Shown here in pieces: positions 34,641 through 44,610 of a stretch of 64,000 nucleotides of DNA. This stretch comes from Chrysemys picta bellii (Eukaryota; Chordata; Testudines; Emydidae). The position numbers and the translations under genes are program-made. Position 1 is the first letter of the stretch. Every line of letters starts with the position of its first letter. The notes beneath the pieces were generated by a model. That model ran no database searches, was not told the DNA's origin, and saw only the letters and a program-made list of their open reading frames with translations. The DNA lies in contig NC_088798.1 of the NCBI RefSeq assembly GCF_011386835.1, forward strand, positions 2,046,001 to 2,110,000, in the 5' to 3' direction.

Positions 34641-36750
34641 AGACAGCAGCCGGGCTGGTGACAGAGTGCTGCGCCGGGATCCGGCAGAGCCCCTGCCCGC
34701 TGCTGCCAGGTGCCACCGGCAGCCACTTAGCAATGAGAAGAGGCTTTGATCTCCCCGCTAACCCTTCGGGTGCTGGAGCGGGGGAAGCGGGCAGGCTCCG
34801 GAAGGACAGAGCTGCCGTGGGGCGTGCGTCTGGGGGTGCTGAGCTATGGGGAGTGAGCGCTGGGTGCTCCGGGCGCCCGCCGACACCACTGGGACAACCC
34901 TGCCCACCGGGAGTCAGGTGGAGCCCCCTGCACCTCACCGCATGCTCACGGCCCCCCCTTCCCAGCCACAGAGCCAGGCCTGGACTCTGCCTCCCGCTGT
35001 GGCCTGACGGGGAGCAAGGGCTCTGTGGGGCTCCCCAGCGGTGACTCCCCAGCGCCGAACTGCTCTGCGCGATCGTTTCACGCCCCCACCTGGCCGGATC
35101 GGCCCCGCGGGAGCCCCAGGGCCTCTGCCCAGGTCAGACACAGCCGCCCGGAGACGCCAGTGGTGCCAGCCCTGGAATGACACGAGCTGGGACGCGCCAC
35201 CAGAAAACCCACCAGCCCCAGCTCCTGCCCCAACCCCCAGCTCATCCTGAATGGCCAACCCATCCCCCCAGCCTCACAACAGCCAGGAATGCCTGGCCCG
35301 ACTGATGGGGGGGTGGGAGCCGTCCTTCCCCCTACTGTTGGGACTGCACCAACTCCCCTCCGCCCACCAACGGGTGTAGGCCGAGCAGGGCCGGCGCTGA
35401 GGCCCGATGCCATGGGGATGGGCACTGCAGAAGGACTCAGGCAGACAGGCAGCCTGTCCGTGCTGGGAATTCAGACAGCTTCTGTCCCAAGCGAGGGGCT
35501 TATGGGGGGGCGAAGGGTTCCCATGACGAGCCCCCCACAGACCACACGGAAAGATCGGGTTTTCTGTACCCTCCATCTGCCAGCGCCAGTCTCTACTCCA
35601 CGCCCGCCCTGGGGGATCTGGGTCTGCTCTGCCTCACGATTCCTCCAGCACCCCCAGACTGGCCCCTGCCATGCTGACCCCACGTGGAGCCCCTACTTGG
35701 AGAGAGTCGGGCTCCTGCTCCGTGTCCTGCAGCTTCCCCCGCCCGGGCATGGGGCCAGGCGCAGGAGATTAAGGGCACCTCCAGGGACGAGCTTTGCATT
35801 CCTGGCCAGCCTGGGGGCGCTGGGCGGGAGGCTCAGCTCCGACCTAGCAGGACGGTCCCGCCCCGCACCCGGGTGCAGGAGATTTTGGTCCGTTCAAGCT
35901 GAGGGACGGGGTTACACCCCCAGACGCTGGCAGTGTGGGCGACTCTCCTGCCCAGGAGCCCAGCGACTGCACGGCTCTGTAACAGACCCGCTGCCTCTGT
36001 CTCCCCTTTCCCACGGGTGCTGGCTCAGCCGGGAGAGGACAGGACGGGGGGGGGGGGGGGGTGCCTTTGCCAATCGCTTTTCGCTAACGAACACGGGGAG
36101 AACTTGTCCCCTTGGAAGAAATAACCCCAATGCTCATTTGGTGGCTCTCAGACAGGCTGCCCCGGGACCGCCCCGCCCAGCGGAGGGCTCACAACCCCAG
36201 GCTGCTGGGGAATCACGGAGTACAGCCGTCCCAGCCCAGGCACCCTGCGCTTTACGACCATTCCCTCCCGTTCCCCCTCCCCGGTCCACAGAGAGCCCCA
36301 GTCAAACAGCAGCACCGGGGCTGGAACCCAGGCACCCTGCTCTAACCACTAGTCCCTACTCTCTCCCCTTTCACAGGACGGGCCCCCATCAGCCAGCTGC
36401 CTCCCTCGGGTTCCCAGCGACACCCCGACGGTGGGGCTGGGAGGAAGAGATCCCTTCCCCAGGAGCCAGGTGGAAGCTGCGCTGTCCCCCTTCCACTCCC
36501 CGGGATCAGCGCCCGTGTGCCAGGGATTCCCCCCAGTTCCGAGGGGGGGCCAATGAGCGCAAAGGGCAGGAAGGCAGTGACGGCACGGCACACCTGTTCT
36601 TCCGGGAGGAGTGTCACCGAGTGGGTCAAGGCCGTTGGGGCCAGGGTTTAGCCGCATCTTTCCGCAGGCTCTGCTCTCGCCGGACCAGAAGGGATGGGCC
36701 GGGCGCAGCCGTGCGGGACCGGCTCCGGCCTGGGCTACGCAGGAGGTCAG
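34640..36750. other. GC-rich ERI3 intron sequence with SINE scraps
   Basis: No exon or RNA gene was recognised. A poly-G run lies at about 36046-36061. SINE-like words appear near 36320 (GGGGCTGGAACCCAGGCACC). An open frame of 502 codons (35289-36797, +) runs through SINE sequence and has no recognisable domain. Confidence 0.6.
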
Positions 36751-36895
36751 ACCAAATGGCCGCAGCGGTTTCTTCAGGCTGTAACAGCTGTGAATGAGTT
36801 CTGGGCTGTATGCCTGCCTCTGCCACTGGACAAGTCACAGCCACCACTCTGTGCCTCAGTTTCCCCGAGTGCACCCTGGGGCTGAGGACACTAGA
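36738..36895 (+). repeat. CR1-tail word and MIR/CORE-SINE fragment
   Basis: GCAGGAGGTCAGACCAAATG resembles the CR1 3' end. It is followed by a MIR core: CTGCCTCTGCCACTGGACAA, GTCACAGCC, then TGTGCCTCAGTTTCCCCGAG. Confidence 0.6.
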
Positions 36896-37232
36896 CCCCC
36901 GCCAGGGATGCAAAGCGCTGTTATCGGCCAGTTCCCCGGCTGCGTTTCACAGAGCTCCGAACCCCGCAACGAGAGACGGTTCCCCCTATTAGAAATGGGC
37001 GAGGCTGGGCTGGGACCATTCCTGGCTCTGCCACAGGGCGCGGCCGTGCCCCATCTCCCCCCTGGATCCTGGGGATAACGGGGCTGCTCAAGGCAGTTCG
37101 GGAGGGGCTGGAGGCCCAGCAGCGGCTGGAGAGGTGGCCTGAGCCGGGCTCCACGTTATTCCTTCGGAGACGGCTTAGAAAGGCGGAAAAACCGAATATC
37201 GGGAAAACCTTCGAAACCAGCATCCAGGATGC

Positions 37233-37408
37233 GTTGCCATCGGCGCCTTGTTCAGTGGGGAGACTGTGACATCAGAGGCAGCTCAGCCAATCATCAAAGC
37301 ATTGTCTAGACTTCATCTGCATGCTGCTCTCCAATTGGTTTAAACAACGTCAAACTCAGCCTGGGCTTCTGGGAAGTGTCCCAGCTCTGATGTCAGAGTG
37401 ATGACGTC
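37233..37408. promoter_or_regulatory. RFX/CRE/CCAAT cluster, candidate promoter or enhancer
   Basis: Within 176 bp there is an RFX-type half site GTTGCCAT (37233-37240), a CRE-like TGACATCA (37267-37274), a CCAAT box (37287-37291), a palindromic CCAATTGG (37331-37338), an inverted CRE-like TGATGTCA (37388-37395) and a near-consensus TGACGTC (37402-37408). A CpG-rich stretch follows (37408-37510). No TATA box or recognisable first exon follows. The density and variety of ATF/CREB and NF-Y sites is what makes this stand out; individual sites are short. Confidence 0.4.
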
Positions 37409-37643
37409 CGCCCCGGGGACAGGGCGTTTCTCGGGCAGTGGAGTCCTGCTGTAGTGAGCCGGCGGCCGAGCTCTGTGCCCGTGGAAGGCGGTCGGCCGGC
37501 AGCGCACCGCAGTGTCAAGGCTGAAGGAGAAGTGTGGCTACTTACACAACTCGTGGCGAGGCGGAAGGAAGTTGGGGGGGCAGACTCCTAATCAGTGCGG
37601 ATTATTCCATCAGGAGGCTGCTGGCACAGCCACAGCTCCTGAA

Positions 37644-37825
37644 TTTCACACCGATGCACTAGTGTCGCACGCCAGCGCGCGGCCCCTGCGTTTCACACCG
37701 ACGCACTAATGTCGCACGCCAGCACACGGCCCCTGCGTTTCACACTGATGCACTAATGTCGCACGCCAGCGCACGGCCCCTACATTTCACACTGACGCAC
37801 TAGGGTTGCACGCCAGGGTGCGCAC
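37644..37825. repeat. Minisatellite, 47-bp unit, about 3.8 copies
   Basis: Copies start at 37644, 37691, 37738 and 37785, exactly 47 bp apart. Each begins TTTCACAC and contains TGTCGCACGCCAGCGC followed by GGCCCCTG. The unit is CpG-dense. The last copy decays into a short CA/CG tract. Confidence 0.9.
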
Positions 37826-37849
37826 GCACATGCTTACACAGACACGTAC

Positions 37850-39380
37850 CCAGTGCGTGCGCACACACTCTCCATTCTCACAGCAATTCTTGGCACTGGT
37901 GATAGCTATCCGGTGTGGAGCAGGGGATTGAAGAGGGGCTGCGTCTGGAGAAGACAAGGGCCGATTCTCCGGATCCGTTGGTACCGTCGGGCTAACCGAT
38001 GCGCCATCCAGTGCTATGTCAGAGCGTCTACCCAACGAGGGTTGTGGGGGTGACGTGGGGGAGTCCCCCTAACCCAGCGGGACCATTCCGAGGGTGAATA
38101 TTGGGGCCACGAGCGCCGTTTAACCCCGCTCTTGTGTAGCCTGTGACCACGGTGCCGGATACCAACTCCGCGGGTAAGAAGGTGGGGAACTGCCCGGTGC
38201 CGCAGGAACCTCCCGGGAGTCCTGCTTTGGGAACGGGAGCGGTGGAGCACGTCGGATCCGTATCATCGGAGTCAGAAATCTCGCCAAGGGGTGGAGCCGT
38301 TTGAACCGCCGGAACGGGGGGTGGCAGGAACATAGCAGGGGAAGGGTCCTTTCGATTTGGGGATCGGCTCGGGGCCTGTGGAGACCGGAGTCCCTCCAGT
38401 GCAAACTACTATGGGGACCCGGGGCCAAGGGGGGTGCTGGACGCTGCCGGGAACTGCATCTGTCTGGGGACAATGTTTCCCGGGACTCGGTGCAGTCGGA
38501 GGCGCAGGATCCGTGATCGGTCCCGGCAGATCTGGCCATCGGGGCGACCTATGGAACACGTGGGTCCATCGTGGCCGGTGCCGAATCCTTCTTAGATTCA
38601 CTGCCAGTCTCATGCGCCTGCTTCCTTGGCCCATGGCCAGGCCCCGGCACGGGGTCCGTGCACTGGTGCCCGAGGGAGGCTCCGTGGGGGTGGGGGGGGA
38701 GGGGAAGGGCGCTCTTCACTTGCACAGACTGATGTGCAGGGGCGGGTTCCCCGGCCAGGATCCCGGTCCCATGGCAGCGTCCATAAGGTGTTTCCTGAGG
38801 CAGAGACCCCGGTCTCCCGAGTACGGGCGGGAACGGAGAGGCAGATGTCCGCTTCCCCCAAGCAGTACAGGCAGCCGTGGTGCACGTCACAGGAAGCACC
38901 GGTTTGGACCCCGGAGTCTTCGGCATAATCCAGAACCCAGGCCCGGGTACTGGGCGGGGGGATGGACATTTGGCAGGAGACACCACCAAAGCGATGTCCC
39001 AAGTTCTAAGTCTGGTATGAAAGGAAAAGGCGAACGAAACTCCGAAAGGGGACAGTGAACAGGGGAAGAAATCCAAGCTACGGACAGCACCGAGGGCATG
39101 TTTGTGAAGTCTTGGAAAGTGCGGCACAAGGACTAGAGGAGAGGAGACGTGTCACTTGGACCATGGGTGGGGAGAAGGAACCGGAGACGCCGGGGGTCTG
39201 CTGTGCCCTTTCTCACCTCGCACGAAACCACGAGTCGGTGCAGGGCACGTGCACAGCCTGCCGAACTGCACGACTTGCAAACGCTCCTGGCGCACACACG
39301 TAACCCGCCGTGGATACAATAGGGACCATGGCTCCAAGACTGGAATTATCCAACGGGGAGTCTGGCCAGGACTCCTGTGC
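37850..39380 (-). mobile_element. Decayed DIRS-like retrotransposon relic, 5' part with gag-like segment
   Basis: On the - strand, a leader rich in 'gtgcaccgactcgtggtttcg'-type words (39130-39360) precedes an ATG at 38926-38924 and a Cys/His segment (below). Then follows a Ser/Pro/Arg-rich stretch with SDSDDTDP and WPQYSPSEWSRWVRGTPP pieces (38014-38333), then a SSPDAAP piece (about 37900). This order resembles the gag region of turtle DIRS-type elements as I remember them. Frames shift repeatedly, no RT, RNase H or tyrosine recombinase remains, and the ends are not defined. Class assignment is inference; that it is a decayed mobile-element gag is better supported. Confidence 0.5.
38610..39002 (-). 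pseudogene. Gag-like zinc-knuckle relic (frameshifted)
   Basis: One - frame contains CDVHHGCLYCLGEAD (codons within about 38840-38890), close to the retrotransposon gag signature H-x2-C-L-x-C-L-G-E-A-H with a further Cys-x2-Cys pair. Here the final His is Asp and the last pair is degraded. The natural start (MPKTPG at 38926-38909) is in a different frame from the CLYCLG segment, so at least one frameshift lies between them. Not functional. Confidence 0.5.
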
Positions 39381-40640
39381 AAGGCTGGGACTCAGCGCTA
39401 GGTCTCACCCCAGGGACCTCCAGCAGCACGGTGCCCTGTCAGGTGGGGCACCCGTGAATCACCTGCCCACTTGCAGCAATGCGAGGGAGGGCTGGGAACG
39501 CGGGCCACCTGACGCCCTCGCCATCTCTCCCCTCGACCTGAGGCTCCCTTGTCCAACGGAGCGTTACCCACACCACGGCCAAGGCGCGACCCTGCTCCCC
39601 AGCCGGGCCGGTGCCCCCCATCCAAGTGCCCGGCTTGGGCCCAAGGCACAGCAGAGTTCAGTTCCTGGGTCAGGAAACACGCCCACTGCTCCCTGCAAAG
39701 GGGGGTATGTCGGGCCCCACGGAGAGCCCCAACCAGCCGCTCCCCCGCAAGGGAACAGCCGCCCTCGCCGCTGCCTTCCAGGGGCTGGGAGGGAACGGCT
39801 CGCGCCAGCCTTGTCGTCGGCTGCTGAGTCTGGCTCACGCGCCACGTCACACGCCGGAGGCGCCGCCTGCCAGGGACACAAGGGAAATGCCGGGGTAGCT
39901 AGACCGGAGAACAGCTGCCGGCTCGACACACTGGTACCACGGGAGAGAGAATCTGGCCTGGCTGGAATCCCGGTGCCCCGCGGACAGGCCTGGCCTCGCT
40001 CCCCGCTCCAGCCAGGGAGGCTGCGTCCGTGTCTTGAGAGCCTCCCCTCCCAAGCTGTTCTAGAGGTTCGTGAACTCCCCGGGCAGGCCCTGCAGTGAGG
40101 TAGCCACGCTGCAGCCGTACCCAGAACCTACCCCCAGCCAGCTGCTGTTCCCTGCCCGAGGACCGAGCCCAGCCCCCCGGCGCAGACACAAACCCAGGGC
40201 GCTCAGAGCACCGGCGTCACAGCCACGCTTTGGGCTGGTGCCGACATGCAGCCAAACCCAGACCCCGTGGCATGGCCTGCGGCCGGAGCCGCCGTCCTGT
40301 GCTCGAGCCTCCAGCCCATACTCCGCACCGCCAATGTGCTGCACTTCCCCACTTCCAAATCGCTAACGAACGCGTTAACTAACGGTGACCAGGCAGCCCT
40401 GCCCGGCAGCCCCTGCTCGGGCGTGTCATGAACTCCTGCCCCGGCCTCTTAGAAAGATGCCACAAATTCCACCCAGAGCCACAACTTCCCTTAGCCCCCA
40501 GTCCCTACGTCTCTGAGGGAGGCTGCCCGTGGCTTCAGCACGGCTGTTCTGCGGGCTCGCTGGGGCTCGGGCAGGCCCGTGAGATGCAGACGTCAGACGG
40601 GTCCCCCCCGAGCAGTAACGTCCCCCCCGCACACCCCTAA
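39380..40640. other. GC-rich ERI3 intron sequence, nothing recognised
   Basis: No repeats or exons were recognised. A chance match to an ERI3 motif occurs at about 40330-40345 (- strand, QHIGG), but flanking residues do not fit. Confidence 0.6.
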
Positions 40641-40644
40641 GAAC

Positions 40645-40930
40645 ACAAGCCTGTGATCGCGCTGGAGTGCAAAGCCTGTCAAGTCATTTAGCTCGGCTGA
40701 TTCCAAATCAGCGCTAAGGTAAACACGCTTATTACAATTATCCACGTAAAAAACCTCCCCAACAGCAGAACAACTTTCTAATATGCAATTACAGCCGGCT
40801 ATTGATTTTACAATGTAATCCGCTCCGATTGATTTAATAACACAATTATAGGCTGGCTCTCGGGATATTAGAGCGGGAGATTTTCATAAACTCCAAAGAA
40901 AAAAACACAAAGCGGCTTTTAAAACAACCC
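40645..40930. promoter_or_regulatory. AT-rich unique block, candidate conserved non-coding element
   Basis: An abrupt drop in GC with no repeats: GTCATTTAGCTCGGCTGATT, CACGCTTATTACAATTATCC, TATGCAATTACAGCCGGC, TTGATTTTACAATGTAATCC and AACACAATTATAGGC. ATTA/TAAT cores recur, including several ACAATTA words. Its sharp edges inside GC-rich intron argue for selective constraint (inference). Confidence 0.45.
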
Positions 40931-41215
40931 CGTCAGATGGCTGTTTGGGGAATTATCCCAAGCTGCCCGGCGGTGCCCAGCGCAAGGACCTTCTATGGCA
41001 AAAATGGCAATCGACAACTTGGGAGCACGCTGGTGGGGCGGCTTTCTCCGTGCGCCCCCCTTCCTCAGGGGAGCCCGCAGGGCGGCAGCGGCTCTGCCAT
41101 GCGCACAACGCCCCGAAGGGGGAGGCAGCGGAGTGCCCCGAGAAGGTGGGCAGGGCACCCAGAAAACAGCTGTGACCCTTTCTAGAGCTTTCAGCATCCC
41201 TCTAGAGCCTGAAAA

Positions 41216-41308
41216 CCCTCTCCGCTCTGCACCCCCACTCTCCTGGCCCCTCTCCGCTCTGCACCCCCGCTCTCCTGTCCCCTCTCTGCTCTGCACCCCT
41301 GCTCTCCA
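41216..41308. repeat. Minisatellite, 32-bp unit, about 2.9 copies
   Basis: Copies start at 41216, 41248 and 41280, each CCCTCTCCGCTCTGCACCCC followed by a CTCTCCTG word. Few differences between copies. Confidence 0.9.
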
Positions 41309-41974
41309 ACCTCTCGCCCTGGTGCCATAGCCTTGAAGGTTGCGATGCCCCCTGTGCCATCACTACCCCGCGGGCGCTCTACAGCTCAGCAAACCCTTCT
41401 CACAGGGTGGGGAGACAGGTTGGTGGCACGCCTGTGACGCACACAGACCTCCTGACAGCAGGATCCCGACTCCCCTAAGCCTGAATGCAGAAATACCAGC
41501 ATCTCTTAGGCCTCTGGGCTGATGCCCATCAGTGGGGATCTGGGCACCTTCCATGTCTAATGGATCAGCTCTGCCCAGTGCCTAGGGGTCCATAGAGTCT
41601 GGGTCTTCTCCCATCCCTGGGAAATCTCTGCCTGGGGGAGGGTTTGTGGGGGGCCTGTGGATTCCTTTGACAGTTTCTTGTCCTGTTACTTTGGGGGTGG
41701 CAAGGGGTTGGTAGCAGTTGCTGGTGGAAAAGGTTCAGAGTTTACTAGAGCGGTACAGGCTCTGCATTCACCTGTTCTCTGGGCGTGCCCTGGGCACACG
41801 CTGCTTCGCAGGCCTGGAGGCAAGGCGGGGAAGCAAAGCCTGGTGTGCCAGGACTCCAGCCTGGGGCTCGCAGAGCAGAGCTTGCTGGGTCACTCGGTGC
41901 CTGGCTCTGAGAGGCTGCTGGGAAGCTGCAGTGAGGAGCTCAGACGTCTCCTCCCATACACAGGAGTCACCGAC

Positions 41975-42480
41975 CCCCAAATCCCCAGGCCAGAACGGAC
42001 CCTGGTGGGGAGCTCGTCAGACCTCCTGCGTGGCACAGCCAGAGACCGGCTCACAATAACTCCTAGGGCAGATCTGCTAGAGAAACAGCCCCTCGCCAGC
42101 TAAACACGGCCAGGGATGGAGAATCCACCACAACCCTGGGGAAATGGTCTCATGGTTAACGACCCTCGCGGTCAAAAACTGACGCCTTATTCCCCCGTCT
42201 GAATTTGTCTGGCTTCAGCTCCCAGCCAAGGGCTCTGCTAGCCCTGGCTCATGCTAGCCCTGGCAGCCCCGTAGTAAATATTTGTTCCACCGTGGGTACT
42301 TACGGCCTGGGCTCGAGTCACCCCAAACCGCCTCTTTGTTACACTGAACAGTCTGAGCTCCTGGAGTCCGTCACTAACGGCAGGTTTTCTAACCCTCTAG
42401 TGACGCCTGCGGCTCTTCTCTAACCCCTCTCCAATGCATCACCCAAATGGTGGGCGCCAATTCGCTCCAGCCAGCCCTGA
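41975..42480 (-). mobile_element. CR1 LINE 3' fragment, antisense
   Basis: Antisense CR1 tail words are in order: CCTCCTGCGTGGCACAGCC, GATGGAGAATCCACCACAAC, ATGGTCTCATGGTTAACGAC, CGCCTTATTCCCCCGTCTGA, AATATTTGTTCCACCGTGGG and CTGAGCTCCTGGAGTCCGTC. No coding potential. Confidence 0.8.
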
Positions 42481-43024
42481 CTGCTTCTGGGGAGGACTCT
42501 GCAAACACGAGGCAAGCCCATGGTCCTGCACCGTGCGCCAGCCCTGCCTCTGCCCTGGGGCATGCTGGGAGGAGAGCTGGAACGCCTCGGCCGCCGTCCT
42601 CCCAGGGGCCCGGGCTATGCAGGGAGCATGCCCATGGCGCAGCAACTGGTCTCTTCCCCAGCTGGGGTCTGGATAACCTGACCCCACCCCCCACCGCGGG
42701 CCCCGCGTCCCCCATCCCATTCTCACTGCCTGGGGCTCCCCCTGGCGTTTGCCTGGGGACTCCCCGGCCTGGCGCTGGGAACCCGTGAGGCCTCCCGTGG
42801 GGCAGGGCTGGGCCTTCTCCAAGGTGAAACTACCGCGGGCCCAGGGCCTAGCGCAAGGCGAGGCCCTGCTTGAGCCAGGACGTGAGCAGGCCCTAGGCCT
42901 TGTTTCACCCGAAGTGACCGAGTCTGCCCCTCGGAGCCCAGTGCACTCGCTCCGGTCGTACCCGGGGGGGGAACCAGGCCCCGGCGCTGTCACTGCCGGC
43001 TCCTCATCTCCCAGCCTGGTGCCA

Positions 43025-43545
43025 GGCACGCACACACCTGCGGCCACTCACACACATGTACGTACACACACACACGCACACCTGGGGCCACACACAGGTA
43101 CATACCCACATGCACACGCACACCTGGTGCCACATACACACACACACATGCACAGTTGGGGCCACTCACACATGTACATATGTACACACACACATACACA
43201 GCTAGTGCCACACACGTATGTACATACACACACGCACATGTATGCACACATGGTGCCACACACACACCTGGTGCCACACACACATATGTACACACACACA
43301 CATATACACAAACACGATGATGCCACATACACACACATACAAGTGCACACACATACCTGCACACCTGGTGTCCCCCCTCATGTATGCACGTGCACACAGA
43401 CACACCTGGTGTCACACAGACATGTACAGTCACACCTATGCACACAAACATACACACACACACACCTGGTGCCACACACACACATGCACACCTGGTGTCC
43501 AACCCACACACGCATGCACACACACACACACGCACACGCTCTTCC
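43025..43545. repeat. CA-rich array with recurrent CCTGGTGCCACA spacer
   Basis: About 500 bp of (CA)n broken by CCTGGTGCCACA, CATGCACA, CATGTACA and ATACACA words at irregular 20-60-bp spacing. Both strands are open (His/Thr on +, Cys/Val on -), which is purely a result of the repeat. Confidence 0.95.
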
Positions 43546-43599
43546 TCTCTCTCTCCCTCAATGTATTCCTGACTTTATGGGCACATTTTTCTTGTCAAG

Positions 43600-43905
43600 C
43601 TGACAGGGCTGCTAAGTGGATTTCTCCCTGATACACGGACGGATTATCACATTACTCCAATGTCCTACACAAACATATTACTTTATATTCAATAGCCCTA
43701 ATGAATATAAACTGCTTTTTCTTTTTGGGGGAGGGGGCAATCTATAGATTTTTAATGAGGCCACTATTAACTCCCTCCTCCTTAAAGCAGCTGTGGGTGC
43801 AGCCTCTGACGAGAAAATCAATGGTGTTATTGTAGGAATATTGTATATTGATATTGTAATAATAAGATGCAATTGATGTAGGGGCTGTTGTGTGGTGTGT
43901 ATCAA
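43600..43905. promoter_or_regulatory. AT-rich unique block, candidate conserved non-coding element
   Basis: Follows the CA array. Unique words include GGATTATCACATTACTCCAA, AACATATTACTTTATATTCA, CCTAATGAATATAAACTGC, TTTTTAATGAGGCCACTATT and a repeated ATATTG run at 43839-43858. It is non-coding and not repeat-like. Among the stronger conserved-element candidates by look. Confidence 0.45.
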
Positions 43906-44264
43906 TGGGGTCAGCGAGGGGTTACTCGGACAGCCCCTAGCGCTTCGCTTTGCTGCCCTCTCTCTGGGTTTGTCCCAGCTCAGAGAACCGCCCCCCTCCC
44001 AGCCCTAGGCCCAGGCCGCTGCAGGGAGCGAACAACCTGGGGACCCCTAGGAATCGCCAGACCTGAGCCCAGCGAGCCTAGTATCCGTCTCTGACACTGG
44101 CCAACCCCATGTGCTACAGAGGACGGTGTAAGAACCAGGCACCAGGCAGCTGGGAGACAATCTGCCCCTGCACTGGGTCTCGTCCGGGCTCTGTGAGCTA
44201 GAGACTGGCTTAAACCCTGGAGCAGGAGGATTTTATCCCTCCCAACACGGCTTTTTTTTAGCAT

Positions 44265-44610
44265 TGCCACGGTAACGCCTCCATCTGTCCTTGGGATCCA
44301 TGTCCAGGCCCTCTTTGAATCTCACTAAGTTCTTGGACGCAGTGCCATCCTGTAGCGGTGAGTTCCACAGGCACACTACGAGCTGAGGGTTTGAATTTGC
44401 CGCCTTTCATGGAATGCCTCCTGGTTCACGTGTTGAGACAGCGAGAGCAGGCGCTCCCGCTCTCCCGTCTCCACTGACAGTCGACCGAGTGGCTCCTCCT
44501 TCAGCTAGTCTATGCTCTCAGCCCGTCCCCCCACCAGAGAAGAGCCTTTGAGGCTTCTCGGTGTCAACCCGTATCCCGTCATCACACGTTTCACCCCCGA
44601 GGCTCCCGGC
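44265..44610 (-). mobile_element. CR1 LINE fragment, antisense
   Basis: Antisense CR1 words: CTTGGACGCAGTGCCATCCT, GTGAGTTCCACAGGCACACT, 'gaatttgccgcctttcatgg', ATGCCTCCTGGTTCACGTGT, and a degraded 'gagacagcgagagcaggcgctc'. Truncated at both ends. Confidence 0.65.

Noticed and set aside
37890..38040. Possible tRNA gene suggested by short GC stems and a 'ctaaccgatgcgccatcc' word
   Set aside because: No cloverleaf with D, anticodon and T arms at proper spacing could be drawn; it lies in the retroelement relic.
39310..40098. 262-codon plus-strand open frame
   Set aside because: Overlaps the end of the gag-like relic in antisense and GC-rich DNA; no domain.
40300..40345. QHIGG on the minus strand resembling the ERI3 stretch before the last exon
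   Set aside because: Only a few residues match; the following residues do not give the family's H-S-G and no donor site fits, so it is taken as chance.
43025..43545. CRISPR-like regular spacing of repeats
   Set aside because: Host is a vertebrate; spacing is irregular and the spacers are simple repeats. The 47- and 62-bp arrays are likewise contiguous minisatellites without unique spacers.
42749..43603. 284-codon frame with long His/Thr repeats, and the Cys/Val-rich frame opposite
   Set aside because: Direct translation of the CA-rich array on both strands.
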